From Streptomyces diacarni (GTDB taxonomy: Bacteria > Actinomycetota > Actinomycetes > Streptomycetales > Streptomycetaceae): a DNA stretch of 64,000 bases. The notes under the pieces were generated by a model. It was not told where the DNA came from. It ran no database searches and saw nothing but the letters and a program-made list of their open reading frames with translations. This document shows positions 17,698-29,520 of this stretch, piece after piece; within the stretch, counting starts at the first letter, position 1, and the number at the start of each line of letters is the position of its first letter. The stretch covers positions 303,525-367,524 of the forward strand of contig NZ_QOIN01000042.1 of assembly GCF_003323715.1 (NCBI RefSeq), read 5' to 3'. Made by a program: the position numbers and the translations under genes.

Positions 17698-18258
17698 TCA
17701 CATGGGTGCTTCCACGGCGTTCAATCCCGAACAGTCCACCCCTCTTCCGGCGAGCTCGCTGGTGGCCACACGGGTGCGGGTGGCCACCAGCGACCCCTCC
17801 TGCGGATAGGCGTGCCAGGTCCGCCAGCGGATCTGCCCCTCGTGGCGCTGGACGAGCAGCGCGGTGAACGCGCACGGATCGCCGGGGAAGGTGCCCGCCA
17901 GCCCGTGCGGATGCTCGGCGACCAGCGCGAGCAACTCCTGCGCGCGCCCCGCGAACGAGCCGGGCGAGAGCCGTTCGACCCGCGCCGCGAACTCGTACTC
18001 CCAGGCACCGAAGTGCTTGGAGACACCCAGCGGGAGGGGAGCGGTGCTGCCGGGCAGGCAGGCGACCGTCTCGGAAAAGCTGCCGTACTCCTCGTCGAGC
18101 AGCACCTGGTGCGAGGCTCCGAGCAGCCTCAACTGCACGTGGACTCCGCTCAGTTCGACGTCCATGCAGGCGAGCGCGGGCAGGGGCTCGCGGCCGAGCG
18201 CCCAGGCGAGTTCGTGTGCGCGGGTGTCGGTGAAGGCGGTCTTCAGGGTGGTGAGCAT
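17698..18258 (-). CDS. DUF2617 family protein
   Basis: The 186-aa protein begins MLTTLKTAFTDTRAHELAWAL and contains VELSGVHVQLRLLGASHQVL, HFGAWEYEFAARVERLSP and FTALLVQRHEGQIRWRTWHAYPQ, the DUF2617 pattern. Function is unknown; it is usually next to the membrane spermidine synthase, as here. ATG 18258 matches the family start. Near the stop, an 11-bp inverted repeat (17759-17769 with 17780-17790) lies inside the coding sequence and may act in transcription termination or slow the junction to the next gene. Confidence 0.88.
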   Translation of the reverse strand: MLTTLKTAFTDTRAHELAWALGREPLPALACMDVELSGVHVQLRLLGASHQVLLDEEYGSFSETVACLPGSTAPLPLGVSKHFGAWEYEFAARVERLSPGSFAGRAQELLALVAEHPHGLAGTFPGDPCAFTALLVQRHEGQIRWRTWHAYPQEGSLVATRTRVATSELAGRGVDCSGLNAVEAPM

Positions 18259-18769
18259 GCGTCGGCTCCGCAAACACGCAGGGAGGGTGGGCCGGCCCAC
18301 CCCTCGATCACCCGACACCACCGGGCAGGACAGCCCGGAAGTGTTCGGGGACGACAGTTCACGATTCACCGAATCACGGAATGCGCTGCGTCCTCAGCGC
18401 TTTTACCCATGTTCTCCAGATTTCCATCCCATAGGTATAGAACAGGTCAGGTGTTCCTTTCTTGCCCCGCCGACGGGTCGGCCCCGCCCGGCCGACGGTC
18501 AGCCACCGCCCCCTCCACCACCGCGGCCACCCCCTCCGCCACCGCAGGAGGAACCACCGCCGCACGACGAACTTCCGCCGCACGAGGGGCGGTCACCGCC
18601 GGAGGGGCCGTCGCCGCCCGCCGTGCCGTCGCCCACGGCTGCAGCACCACAGGAGCTGCTCTGCCCCGCCGCCCGCCGCAGATCGTGCGCACTCCGGCAT
18701 CTCCTGCCGAAGGGGAACGCGGGCGAAGCGGAGTTGAGGAAGACCAGAGCTTGCCGGAGGATGACGGCC
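18259..18769. other. intergenic region upstream of DUF2617 and the aminotransferase
   Basis: The stretch 18360-18460 is unusually AT-rich for this genome and probably holds the promoter for the DUF2617/spermidine synthase unit on the minus strand. The remainder (18480-18660) is a Gly/Ser/Cys-coding repeat tract on the minus strand, described separately. A GGAGG at 18756-18760 is the ribosome-binding site of the aminotransferase. Confidence 0.5.
18499..18735 (-). pseudogene. Gly/Cys-rich C-terminal remnant, perhaps of a TIGR04222-type protein
   Basis: On the minus strand this frame ends with a tail of Gly-rich and Cys-containing repeats (SCGGSSSCGGGSSCGGGG, then Gly runs). It has no credible start codon or upstream domain: the frame runs into the aminotransferase gene. 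Streptomyces TIGR04222-domain membrane proteins end in just such Gly/Cys tails, so this may be the last piece of a deleted gene. The alternative is chance low-complexity DNA. Confidence 0.3.
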
Positions 18770-19984
18770 ATGACTGCTGGCCACGCTGCTGCCCCGGGCG
18801 GGCGTCCGCTGCTCAACCGCCGCCTCGCCGAGTTCGGCACGACCATCTTCGCCGAGATGTCCGCGCTCGCCGTACGGACCGGCGCGATCAACCTCGGCCA
18901 GGGCTTTCCCGACACCGACGGCCCCGAAGCCGTCCGGGAGGCCGCGGTGCGCGCCGTACGGGACGGGCGGGGCAACCAGTATCCGCCGGGACCCGGCATC
19001 CCCGAGCTGCGCCGGGCCGTGGCCGAACACCAGCACCGCTTCTACGGGCTGCGCTACGACCCCGACACCGAGGTGCTGGTCACCGCGGGGGCGACCGAGG
19101 CCATCGCGGCCTCGCTGCTCGCCCTCGTCGAACCCGGTGACGAGGTGATCGCGCTGGAGCCGTACTACGACTCCTACGCCGCCTCCATCGCCATGGCGGG
19201 CGGCACCCGGGTGCCGGTCACCCTGCGCCCCGACGCCGCCTCGGGAACGTACCGCCTCGACCTGGACGAGCTGCGCGACGCGGTCACCGAACGCACCCGC
19301 CTCATCCTCCTCAACACCCCGCACAACCCCACCGGCACCGTCCTGACCCGCGACGAGCTGGCCGCCGTCGCCGAGCTGTGCGTCGAGCGCGACCTGCTCG
19401 CCGTCACCGACGAGGTCTACGAACACCTCGTCTTCGACGGCGCCCACCACCCGCTCGCGGGCTTCCCCGGCATGCGCGAGCGCACGGTGACGCTCTCTTC
19501 GAGCGGGAAGACGTTCGCGCTGACGGGGTGGAAGGTGGGCTGGGTCACCGGCACCCCCGCTCTGGTGACCGCCGTGCGCTCGGCCAAGCAGTACCTGACG
19601 TACGTGTCCGCCGGGCCCTTCCAGTACGCCGTCGCCGAGGCCCTGGCCCTCTCGGACGACTACTACACCGGCCTGCGGGACGGACTGCGCGCCCGCCGCG
19701 ACCTGCTCGCCGCCGGGCTGCGCGAAGCCGGATTCGGCGTCTTCGCCCCGGCGGGCACCTACTTCATCACCACCGACATCCGCCCCCTCGGCGCCACCGA
19801 CGGCATCAACTTCTGCCTGTCCCTCCCCGAACGGGTGGGCGTGGTCGCGGTGCCCACCCAGGTCTTCTACGACCACGAACCCGCCGGCGCGCCCTACGTG
19901 CGCTTCGCCTTCTGCAAGAGGGAGGACGTCCTGACGGAAGCGGTCAGGCGGCTCCAAGGGCACGCCGGGCTCTCCGGGAACTGA
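18770..19984 (+). CDS. class I/II PLP aminotransferase (kynurenine/methionine aminotransferase-like)
   Basis: The 404-aa enzyme has the fold-type I aminotransferase pattern: GTTIFAEMSALAVRTGAINL with GQGFPDTDGP, QYPPGPGIPELRRAV, VTAGATEAIAASLLAL, LEPYYDSYAAS, LLNTPHNPTGTVLTRDEL, AVTDEVYEHLVFDG and the Schiff-base lysine in LSSSGKTFALTGWKVGW (Lys247). The block GQGFPDTDGP is typical of the YbdL/kynurenine aminotransferase branch, which also includes DapC-like enzymes in actinobacteria; the substrate cannot be fixed. Of two ATGs (18761, 18770) the second has GGAGG at a proper 9-nt distance. It is a single-gene unit with a terminator at 20200-20244. Confidence 0.9.
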   Translation: MTAGHAAAPGGRPLLNRRLAEFGTTIFAEMSALAVRTGAINLGQGFPDTDGPEAVREAAVRAVRDGRGNQYPPGPGIPELRRAVAEHQHRFYGLRYDPDTEVLVTAGATEAIAASLLALVEPGDEVIALEPYYDSYAASIAMAGGTRVPVTLRPDAASGTYRLDLDELRDAVTERTRLILLNTPHNPTGTVLTRDELAAVAELCVERDLLAVTDEVYEHLVFDGAHHPLAGFPGMRERTVTLSSSGKTFALTGWKVGWVTGTPALVTAVRSAKQYLTYVSAGPFQYAVAEALALSDDYYTGLRDGLRARRDLLAAGLREAGFGVFAPAGTYFITTDIRPLGATDGINFCLSLPERVGVVAVPTQVFYDHEPAGAPYVRFAFCKREDVLTEAVRRLQGHAGLSGN

Positions 19985-20199
19985 GCGGGACGGAGGCGGA
20001 AGGCGAGAACGGAGAGGGGCGGCCGTCCCCCGTCGGCCGGCCGCCCTCCCCCGTCAGCCGGTCCCCCGTGGTCCGGCCGTCTTCCCCCGTGTGCGCGGTG
20101 GTCCTCCGCTGCTGGCGACGAGTCTTCCCACAACGGCGAGCACCCGGTACCTGACAGGTGTCAGGGGTGGCGCCCGCCGGCGAGGGACCCACAGCCGCA

Positions 20200-20244
20200 C
20201 GAGGGCCGGGGCGCGCGCCGTACGGGCGTGCGCCCCGGCCCTCG
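20200..20244. terminator. bidirectional terminator between aminotransferase and YbjN genes
   Basis: A 15-bp perfect stem (20200-20214 with 20230-20244), with a self-complementary loop that can extend it, sits between the convergent genes ending at 19984 and 20276. Confidence 0.8.
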
Positions 20245-20275
20245 TACCGCGGCCGTGGTGGGGACGGCGCTCGGG

Positions 20276-20812
20276 CTAGGAGCCCTCGCCCTCACCGTCG
20301 CCCTCGGAGGAGTCGATCTCCTTCTCCAGGCCGAACTGCTCCACCAGCCACTTGTCGAACTCGATGGAGGCCCGCACCCAGCTGACGGTGCTGGAGACGA
20401 AGTGCTCCAGCGAGACCCCCGTACCGATCAGCATCTGTGCCTCGCCGATCAGGCGGACACTGCCGTCGTCGTGGGTGTGGCTGTAGACCTTCGGCCACAG
20501 CGTGCGCCGGTTCCAGTCGTCGATCGCCTCGAGGAGCTTGGGCTTGTCCTCGATGGAGTGCTGCCGGTCGTAGAACGTACGGACCGAGAACACCTGCTGC
20601 TCCGCCTCACCGCGGAACATGAAATAGGTGCGGAACTCCTCCCACGGCGCCGCGAGGTCTCCCTCGTCGTCGACGACGTACTTCAGCTCCATCTGGTCCA
20701 GCAGCTGCTTGACGAGGTCCTGGTCGGGGAGGATCGGACCGGTGGGACCAGATCCCTCCGGCTCCTCGGGCTGGCCCCCGAAGTTCGGAATCGAGGACGG
20801 GTCGATGCTCAC
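20276..20812 (-). CDS. YbjN domain protein
   Basis: The 178-aa acidic protein has the YbjN (type III chaperone-like) fold pattern: DLVKQLLDQMELKYVVDDEG, FRTYFMFRGEAEQQVFSV, LLEAIDDWNRRTLWPKVYSH and VRLIGEAQMLIGTGVSLEHF followed by WVRASIEFDKWLVEQFG. The tail is Glu/Gly-rich. Function in actinobacteria is unknown; a chaperone-like, stress-related role is inferred from the fold and from the neighbouring clpB. GTG 20812 is chosen because GAAGGGA lies 9 nt upstream; ATG 20830 would start inside that site. Confidence 0.88.
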   Translation of the reverse strand: MSIDPSSIPNFGGQPEEPEGSGPTGPILPDQDLVKQLLDQMELKYVVDDEGDLAAPWEEFRTYFMFRGEAEQQVFSVRTFYDRQHSIEDKPKLLEAIDDWNRRTLWPKVYSHTHDDGSVRLIGEAQMLIGTGVSLEHFVSSTVSWVRASIEFDKWLVEQFGLEKEIDSSEGDGEGEGS

Positions 20813-20981
20813 GTGGGTGTTTCCCTTCATACGGCTTCGGCCATCCTCCCGCACGGGCCCCCCGCGATGACAACCCTGGAAGGTCGGCCCCCTGTTTGGC
20901 CCCGGTCCCGCCCCTTCACCGTTTCCTGGGGGCTCCTCCCCCAGACTCCGTCCGGGGGGACCCCCAACCCAGACCCCCGCC

Positions 20982-21027
20982 CCTCAATCGCCGGAGGGGC
21001 TGGAATCAGCCTCTCCGGCGATTGAGG
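20982..21027. terminator. clpB terminator, common Streptomyces hairpin type
   Basis: A 14-bp perfect outer stem (20982-20995 with 21014-21027) continues into an imperfect inner stem ending in a GAAT loop. The CTCAATCGCCGGAG core is a hairpin found repeatedly at Streptomyces gene ends. It lies 17 bases after the clpB stop on the minus strand. A C/G-rich dyad near 20926-20944 lies just beyond. Confidence 0.85.
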
Positions 21028-21043
21028 AGTGCAGGGAAGGGGA

Positions 21044-23674
<2,631 letters not shown>

Positions 23675-23747
23675 TGTCGTGCGTTCCTCCTCCGGTGCCG
23701 CCTCGGGCGCCCTGCCTCCGGCGCTTGCTATCTACAGCATGCAACAA

Positions 23748-23768
23748 GTTGAGTCTATTCCACTCAAG
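23748..23768 (-). promoter_or_regulatory. HspR operator (HAIR) of clpB
   Basis: GTTGAGT-N7-ACTCAAG matches the HAIR consensus CTTGAGT-N7-ACTCAAG at 13 of 14 arm positions. It lies 74 bp upstream of the clpB GTG, and its minus-strand TTGAGT can double as the -35 box. The divergent carboxypeptidase gene starts about 95 bp away on the other side and could also be affected. Confidence 0.92.
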
Positions 23769-23863
23769 CTGCCAAACGGTCTACTATCCGACTTAGTTCC
23801 CGGCCGTTCCCGGCCGCGGATCCCGCCCAACCAGCCGCCCTGTGGCGGCACATGGAGCTGACA

Positions 23864-24808
23864 GTGAAACTCGGCATCGCCGGCACCCGTCGTGTCGCCA
23901 CGGTCGCCCTCACCTCCGGGGCCGTGCTGACCACCGGCCTCCTCACCGCCCCCGCCCAGGCCTCGACGCCCGCACAGGCGACCGCCGCCGCACCGGCACA
24001 GGCGCAGGCCCTGGCCGCCGCGGCGAAGAAACCGTCCGTCACCGCCAAGGGCGGTTACGTGATGAACAGCGGCACGGGCAAGAGCCTCTACACCAAGGCC
24101 GCCGACACCCGGCGGTCCACCGGATCCACCACCAAGATCATGACGGCCCGCGTGGTGCTGGCCCAGAAGAACCTGAACCTGAACCGCAAGGTCACCATCC
24201 AGAAGGCCTACAGCGACTACATCGTCCGCAACACCGCCTCCTCGGCGCGGTTGATCGTCGGCGACAAGGTCACCGTCCGCCAGCTGCTGTACGGGCTGAT
24301 GCTGCCCTCGGGATGCGACGCCGCCTACGCGCTGGCCGACACCTTCGGCAGCGGCTCCACGCGCACCGCCCGGGTGAAGTCCTTCATCGGCAAGATGAAC
24401 GCCTCGGCCAAGAGCCTCGGCCTGAAGAACACGCACTTCGACTCGTTCGACGGCATCGGCAAGGGCAGCAACTACTCGACCCCGCGCGACCTGACGAAGC
24501 TCGCCCGGGACGCCATGAAGAACACCACCTTCCGCTCGATCGTGAAGACCCGCTCCACCAAGCAGAAGACCGTCACCCGCTCCGGCGGCTACCGCTACAT
24601 GAACTGGACGAACACCAATCCGCTGCTGGGCGGCTACTCCGGAGCGCTCGGCGTCAAGACCGGCTCGGGCCCCGAGGCCAAGTACTGCCTCGTCTTCGCC
24701 GCGAAGCGCGACGGCAAGACCGTGATCGGTACCGTCCTGGCCTCCACCTCGTCCGCCAACCGGACCAAGGACGCCAAGAAGCTGCTGAACTACGGCTTCG
24801 CCAAGTAA
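23864..24808 (+). CDS. secreted D-alanyl-D-alanine carboxypeptidase (DacA/PBP5-like)
   Basis: The enzyme trims the terminal D-Ala of peptidoglycan stem peptides outside the membrane. A signal peptide (about residues 1-33, AxA near PAQAS) is followed by an Ala/Gln-rich linker and a serine-peptidase S11 domain. Ser88-x-x-Lys91 is in TGSTTKIMT, the second motif appears as LPSGCDAAYALAD (SGC instead of the usual SxN) and the KTG triad is in LGVKTGSGPEAKYC. There is no C-terminal anchor. GTG 23864 has GGAG 6 nt upstream; ATG 23852 is an alternative with no ribosome-binding site. The gene ends at a terminator shared with hspR. Confidence 0.9.
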   Translation: MKLGIAGTRRVATVALTSGAVLTTGLLTAPAQASTPAQATAAAPAQAQALAAAAKKPSVTAKGGYVMNSGTGKSLYTKAADTRRSTGSTTKIMTARVVLAQKNLNLNRKVTIQKAYSDYIVRNTASSARLIVGDKVTVRQLLYGLMLPSGCDAAYALADTFGSGSTRTARVKSFIGKMNASAKSLGLKNTHFDSFDGIGKGSNYSTPRDLTKLARDAMKNTTFRSIVKTRSTKQKTVTRSGGYRYMNWTNTNPLLGGYSGALGVKTGSGPEAKYCLVFAAKRDGKTVIGTVLASTSSANRTKDAKKLLNYGFAK

Positions 24809-24814
24809 TCCCCC

Positions 24815-24841
24815 GCCCGCCCCCGCACCCCGGGGGCGGGC
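24815..24841. terminator. bidirectional terminator between carboxypeptidase and hspR
   Basis: An 11-bp perfect GC stem (24815-24825 with 24831-24841) has a CACCC loop. The right arm reaches the first base of the hspR stop codon, so both convergent transcripts can end here. Confidence 0.8.
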
Positions 24842-25329
24842 TACTGGCGGGGCGTGGGGCGCCAGACCACCAGCGCGCTGGACTGCCGCACGTCCTCGTA
24901 CGGCACGAGGTCGCGCCGGTAGGAGGCGTGCACCTGCGCCTCCCGCTGCCGCATCGCGGCCGCCGCGCCCTCGACCGCCGCCGACAGCTCGGCGACCCGC
25001 GACTGGAGCGCCGTGACCTGGTTCTCCAGCTCGATGATGCGTTTGATCCCGGCGAGGTTGATGCCCTCGTCCTGACTGAGCCGCTGCACCTCGCGCAGCA
25101 GCTCGATGTCGCGGGCCGAGTAGCGGCGGCCCCGCCCGGCCGTGCGGTCGGGCGAGACCAGACCCAGCCGGTCGTACTGCCGCAGGGTCTGCGGGTGCAG
25201 GCCGGAGAGCTGCGCGGCGACCGAGATGACGTAGACCGGGGTTTCGTCAGTCAGCTCGTACGCCGCGGCACGCGAGGCGCGCGCTCCGCCCGCGGCGAAT
25301 GTCCGTCTGCGTGCGTCCCGGCCGTCCAC
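24841..25329 (-). CDS. hspR: heat-shock repressor HspR
   Basis: HspR is a MerR-type repressor that binds HAIR sites with DnaK as corepressor and thereby couples chaperone level to expression. The 162-aa protein has the helix-turn-helix VYVISVAAQLSGLHPQTLRQ, the wing RTAGRGRRYSARDIELLREV, LSQDEGINLAGIKRIIELE and a coiled-coil tail ending SALVVWRPTPRQ. The N-terminus carries about 18 extra Ala/Arg residues before YELTDETPVYVIS. It is the last gene of dnaK-grpE-dnaJ-hspR; its GTG lies one base past the dnaJ stop. HAIR sites at 29206, 29258 and 23748 are its expected targets. Confidence 0.97.
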   Translation of the reverse strand: MDGRDARRRTFAAGGARASRAAAYELTDETPVYVISVAAQLSGLHPQTLRQYDRLGLVSPDRTAGRGRRYSARDIELLREVQRLSQDEGINLAGIKRIIELENQVTALQSRVAELSAAVEGAAAAMRQREAQVHASYRRDLVPYEDVRQSSALVVWRPTPRQ

Positions 25330-25330
25330 C

Positions 25331-26533
25331 TCAGTCTCCCTTCGCCGCCTTGAACAAGGCCGCCCGCGGATCCTCGTCCGCGAGGGCGTCCTGGAAGGTC
25401 TCCAGCGCGTCCCGCGCCTTGTCGTCCAGCTCCGTCGGCACCGTGACCTCCACCGTCACCAGCAGATCGCCCCGGGTGCCGTCCTTGCGGACCGCGCCCT
25501 TGCCGCGCGCCCGCATCGTGCGCCCCGACGGGGTGCCCGCCGGAACCTTGAGGGTGACGGGCGGGCCGCCGAGCGTGGGCACCTTCACCTCGCCGCCGAG
25601 CGCGGCCTCCGCGAAGGTCACCGGCACGGTGACCGTCAGGTTGTCTCCCTTGCGCCCGAACACCGGGTGCTTGTCCACGTGCACGACGACGTACAGATCG
25701 CCGCCAGGACCGCCCCGCTCACCCGGTGCGCCCTTGCCGCGCAGCCGGATGCGCTGCCCGTCGCTGACGCCGGCGGGGATGCGGACCTGCATCGTCCGCG
25801 AGCTGGTGGCACGCCCCGAGCCCTTGCAGGTGTCGCAGGGGTCCTGCGCGATCAGCCCGCGCCCCTTGCAGTCCACGCACGGGTCGGTCAGCGAGAAACC
25901 GCCGCCCGTACCGCGCGAGACCTGCCCGGTGCCCACACAGGTGGGGCACACGCGCGGGGTGCCGTTCTTGTCACCCGTACCGGCGCACTCCTTGCACGCC
26001 GCGGAGGAGGACATCCGCAGCGGGACCGTGGCCCCGTCGACCGCCTCGGTGAAGCTGAGCGTCACCTCGGACTCGATGTCCTGGCCGCGCCGCGGCTGGG
26101 TGCGGGTGCCGGTGCCGCCGCGGTTGAACAGCCCGCCGAAGACGTCGCCGAGGCCGCCGCCGAAGCCGCCGGGTCCTCCCGCGCCGCCGCCCTGGCCCTG
26201 GCCGCCGCCGAACAGGTCGCCCAGGTCGAAGTTGAACGAGCCCGCGCCGCCCTGGCCGGCGGCGCCGCCGGCGCCGCCGGGCCGGAACCCGCCGCTGCCG
26301 AAGAGGGTGCGCGCCTCGTCGTACTCCTTGCGCCGCTTGGGGTCACCGAGGACGTCATACGCCTCGGAGGCGTCCTTGAAGCGCTCCTCGGCCTTGGGAT
26401 CGCCGGCGTTGGCGTCCGGGTGGTTCTCCCGCGCCAGCTTGCGGTACGCCTTCTTGATCTCGGCTTCGGTGGCGTCCTTGGGGACGCCGAGGACCTTGTA
26501 GTAGTCCTTCTCGATGAAGTCCTTGGTGCTCAT
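25331..26533 (-). CDS. dnaJ: chaperone DnaJ (type I, with zinc centre)
   Basis: The 400-aa co-chaperone stimulates DnaK ATPase and binds unfolded clients. It has the J-domain (DYYKVLGVPKDATEAEIKKA, HPD in RENHPDANAGDP), a long Gly/Phe-rich region (about 75-140) and four CxxCxGxG-type zinc repeats (CKECAGTGDKNG, CPTCVGTGQV, CVDCKGRG, CDTCKGSG), then the two beta-barrel client domains. ATG 26533 follows GGAGGAGGG. It is the third gene of the operon, 27 bp after grpE. Confidence 0.98.
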   Translation of the reverse strand: MSTKDFIEKDYYKVLGVPKDATEAEIKKAYRKLARENHPDANAGDPKAEERFKDASEAYDVLGDPKRRKEYDEARTLFGSGGFRPGGAGGAAGQGGAGSFNFDLGDLFGGGQGQGGGAGGPGGFGGGLGDVFGGLFNRGGTGTRTQPRRGQDIESEVTLSFTEAVDGATVPLRMSSSAACKECAGTGDKNGTPRVCPTCVGTGQVSRGTGGGFSLTDPCVDCKGRGLIAQDPCDTCKGSGRATSSRTMQVRIPAGVSDGQRIRLRGKGAPGERGGPGGDLYVVVHVDKHPVFGRKGDNLTVTVPVTFAEAALGGEVKVPTLGGPPVTLKVPAGTPSGRTMRARGKGAVRKDGTRGDLLVTVEVTVPTELDDKARDALETFQDALADEDPRAALFKAAKGD

Positions 26534-26560
26534 CCTCGACGTCCCTCCTCCCGTCCGCGG

Positions 26561-27303
26561 TCAGCCCTCTTCCGGGCCACCGGTCTCCTCTTCTGCTGCC
26601 GAGGCGTCGGATCCGCCCTCGCTCTTGCCGCCCGACGCGCCCGGCTGCGGCTCGGCGACGCCGACCCGTGCGGGACGGATGGTCCGCTCGCCGATCCGAT
26701 ACCCGGGCTGGAGGATCTGCACGCACGTCGTCTCCGTGACATCCGGAGAGTAGGAGTGCATCAGCGCCTCGTGCACCGTCGGGTCGAAGGGCTCGCCCTC
26801 CTTGCCGAACTGCATCAGGCCCATCTTGGCGGCGACCATCTCCAGCGACTCGGCGACCGACTTGAAGCCGCCGACCAGCTCGCCGTGGTCCCTCGCCCGG
26901 CCGATGTCGTCGAGCACCGGCAGCAGCTCGGTCAGCAGGTTCGCGACGGCGATCTCCTTGACCGCGGCCCGGTCCCGGTCGACCCTGCGGCGGTAGTTCT
27001 GGAACTCCGCCTGGAGCCGCTGGAGGTCCTGGGTGCGCTCGCCCAGCGCCTTACGGGCGGCCTCCAGCTCGCTGCCGCCGCCCTCGGTGGCGCCTTCGGC
27101 GCCCTGCTCCTCGGTGGTGTCCTCGGGCTTGGACATGTCCTGCGCGCTCACATCGCCCTCTGCGTTCTCAAGGGTCTGGGCGTCCCCGGCCGCCGGCCCG
27201 GGGGCCGCCTCCTGCTCGGAGGCGGCCCCGGCTGCCGTCTGCTCGCCGGCGTCGGCGGGGACGTCGGGCGTCGGCTTCTTGCCGGCGCCCGCGGTCTCCT
27301 CCG

Positions 27304-27307
<4 letters not shown>
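26561..27307 (-). CDS. grpE: nucleotide exchange factor GrpE
   Basis: GrpE releases ADP from DnaK. The 248-aa protein has a ~75-residue acidic, disordered N-terminus, a long coiled coil ([20 protein letters not shown] then [20 protein letters not shown]), and the beta domain with [20 protein letters not shown] and [20 protein letters not shown]. Its GTG overlaps the dnaK stop as GTGA, so translation is coupled. The tail after the beta domain is Gly/Ser/Glu-rich. Confidence 0.97.
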
Positions 27308-29172
<1,865 letters not shown>

Positions 29173-29205
29173 TTCGGTTTCCTCCAGCTGTCTGCTGACT
29201 TTCGT

Positions 29206-29226
29206 CTTGAGTGAAGCTGGCTCAAG
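29206..29226 (-). promoter_or_regulatory. HspR operator (HAIR) proximal to dnaK
   Basis: CTTGAGT-N7-GCTCAAG matches the HAIR consensus at 13 of 14 arm positions. It lies 34-54 bp upstream of the dnaK ATG, in the leader or over the transcription start. Confidence 0.9.
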
Positions 29227-29257
29227 AGTGCCTCACGGAAGCCGACGCGTCAACAAG

Positions 29258-29278
29258 CCTGAGTCGAGCAGACTCAAT
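29258..29278 (-). promoter_or_regulatory. second HspR operator (HAIR) of dnaK
   Basis: CCTGAGT-N7-ACTCAAT matches HAIR at 12 of 14 arm positions. The minus-strand TTGAGT at its distal end can be the -35 box. Spacing of 52 bp to the proximal site (about five helical turns) would place two HspR dimers on the same face. Confidence 0.85.
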
Positions 29279-29480
29279 GCTTGTGCTTACGGTGCGCGCA
29301 TGGCCGACTGCGAGGAAAGGCGCGCGGGGCGCGGCGGGCAGGTGCGGGCCCGCGGCGGACCCCGCGGAAACGGGCGGAAGGCCGGGGCGCGGCGCCCCTG
29401 TCCCGGGGGCGACGCAAATCACCGGGACACGCGGTGCGGCAAGCCGCGGCGAGTGGGTAGTCTCATACGGACTGGATAAG

Positions 29481-29494
29481 TTACTGCTTAGTAA
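29481..29494 (+). promoter_or_regulatory. operator-like inverted repeat before the EtfD-like gene
   Basis: TTACTGCTTAGTAA has 5-bp arms around a 4-bp centre, in a locally AT-rich stretch that begins GGATAAG and ends AAAAACC, 26 bp before the ATG. The position suits a repressor site overlapping a promoter or transcription start. The regulator is unknown. Confidence 0.5.
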
Positions 29495-29520
29495 AAACCT
29501 CCGTGCTCCGAGGAGCCGAT

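Larger units (their letters stand above)
29173..29520. other. divergent dnaK / etfD-like control region
   Basis: No gene is seen. The first 110 bases hold the dnaK leader and two HAIR sites. The middle (29290-29450) is GC-rich without recognisable signals. The last 40 bases are AT-rich, contain the inverted repeat at 29481-29494, and end in the GAGGAG ribosome-binding site of the Fe-S protein gene. Confidence 0.6.
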
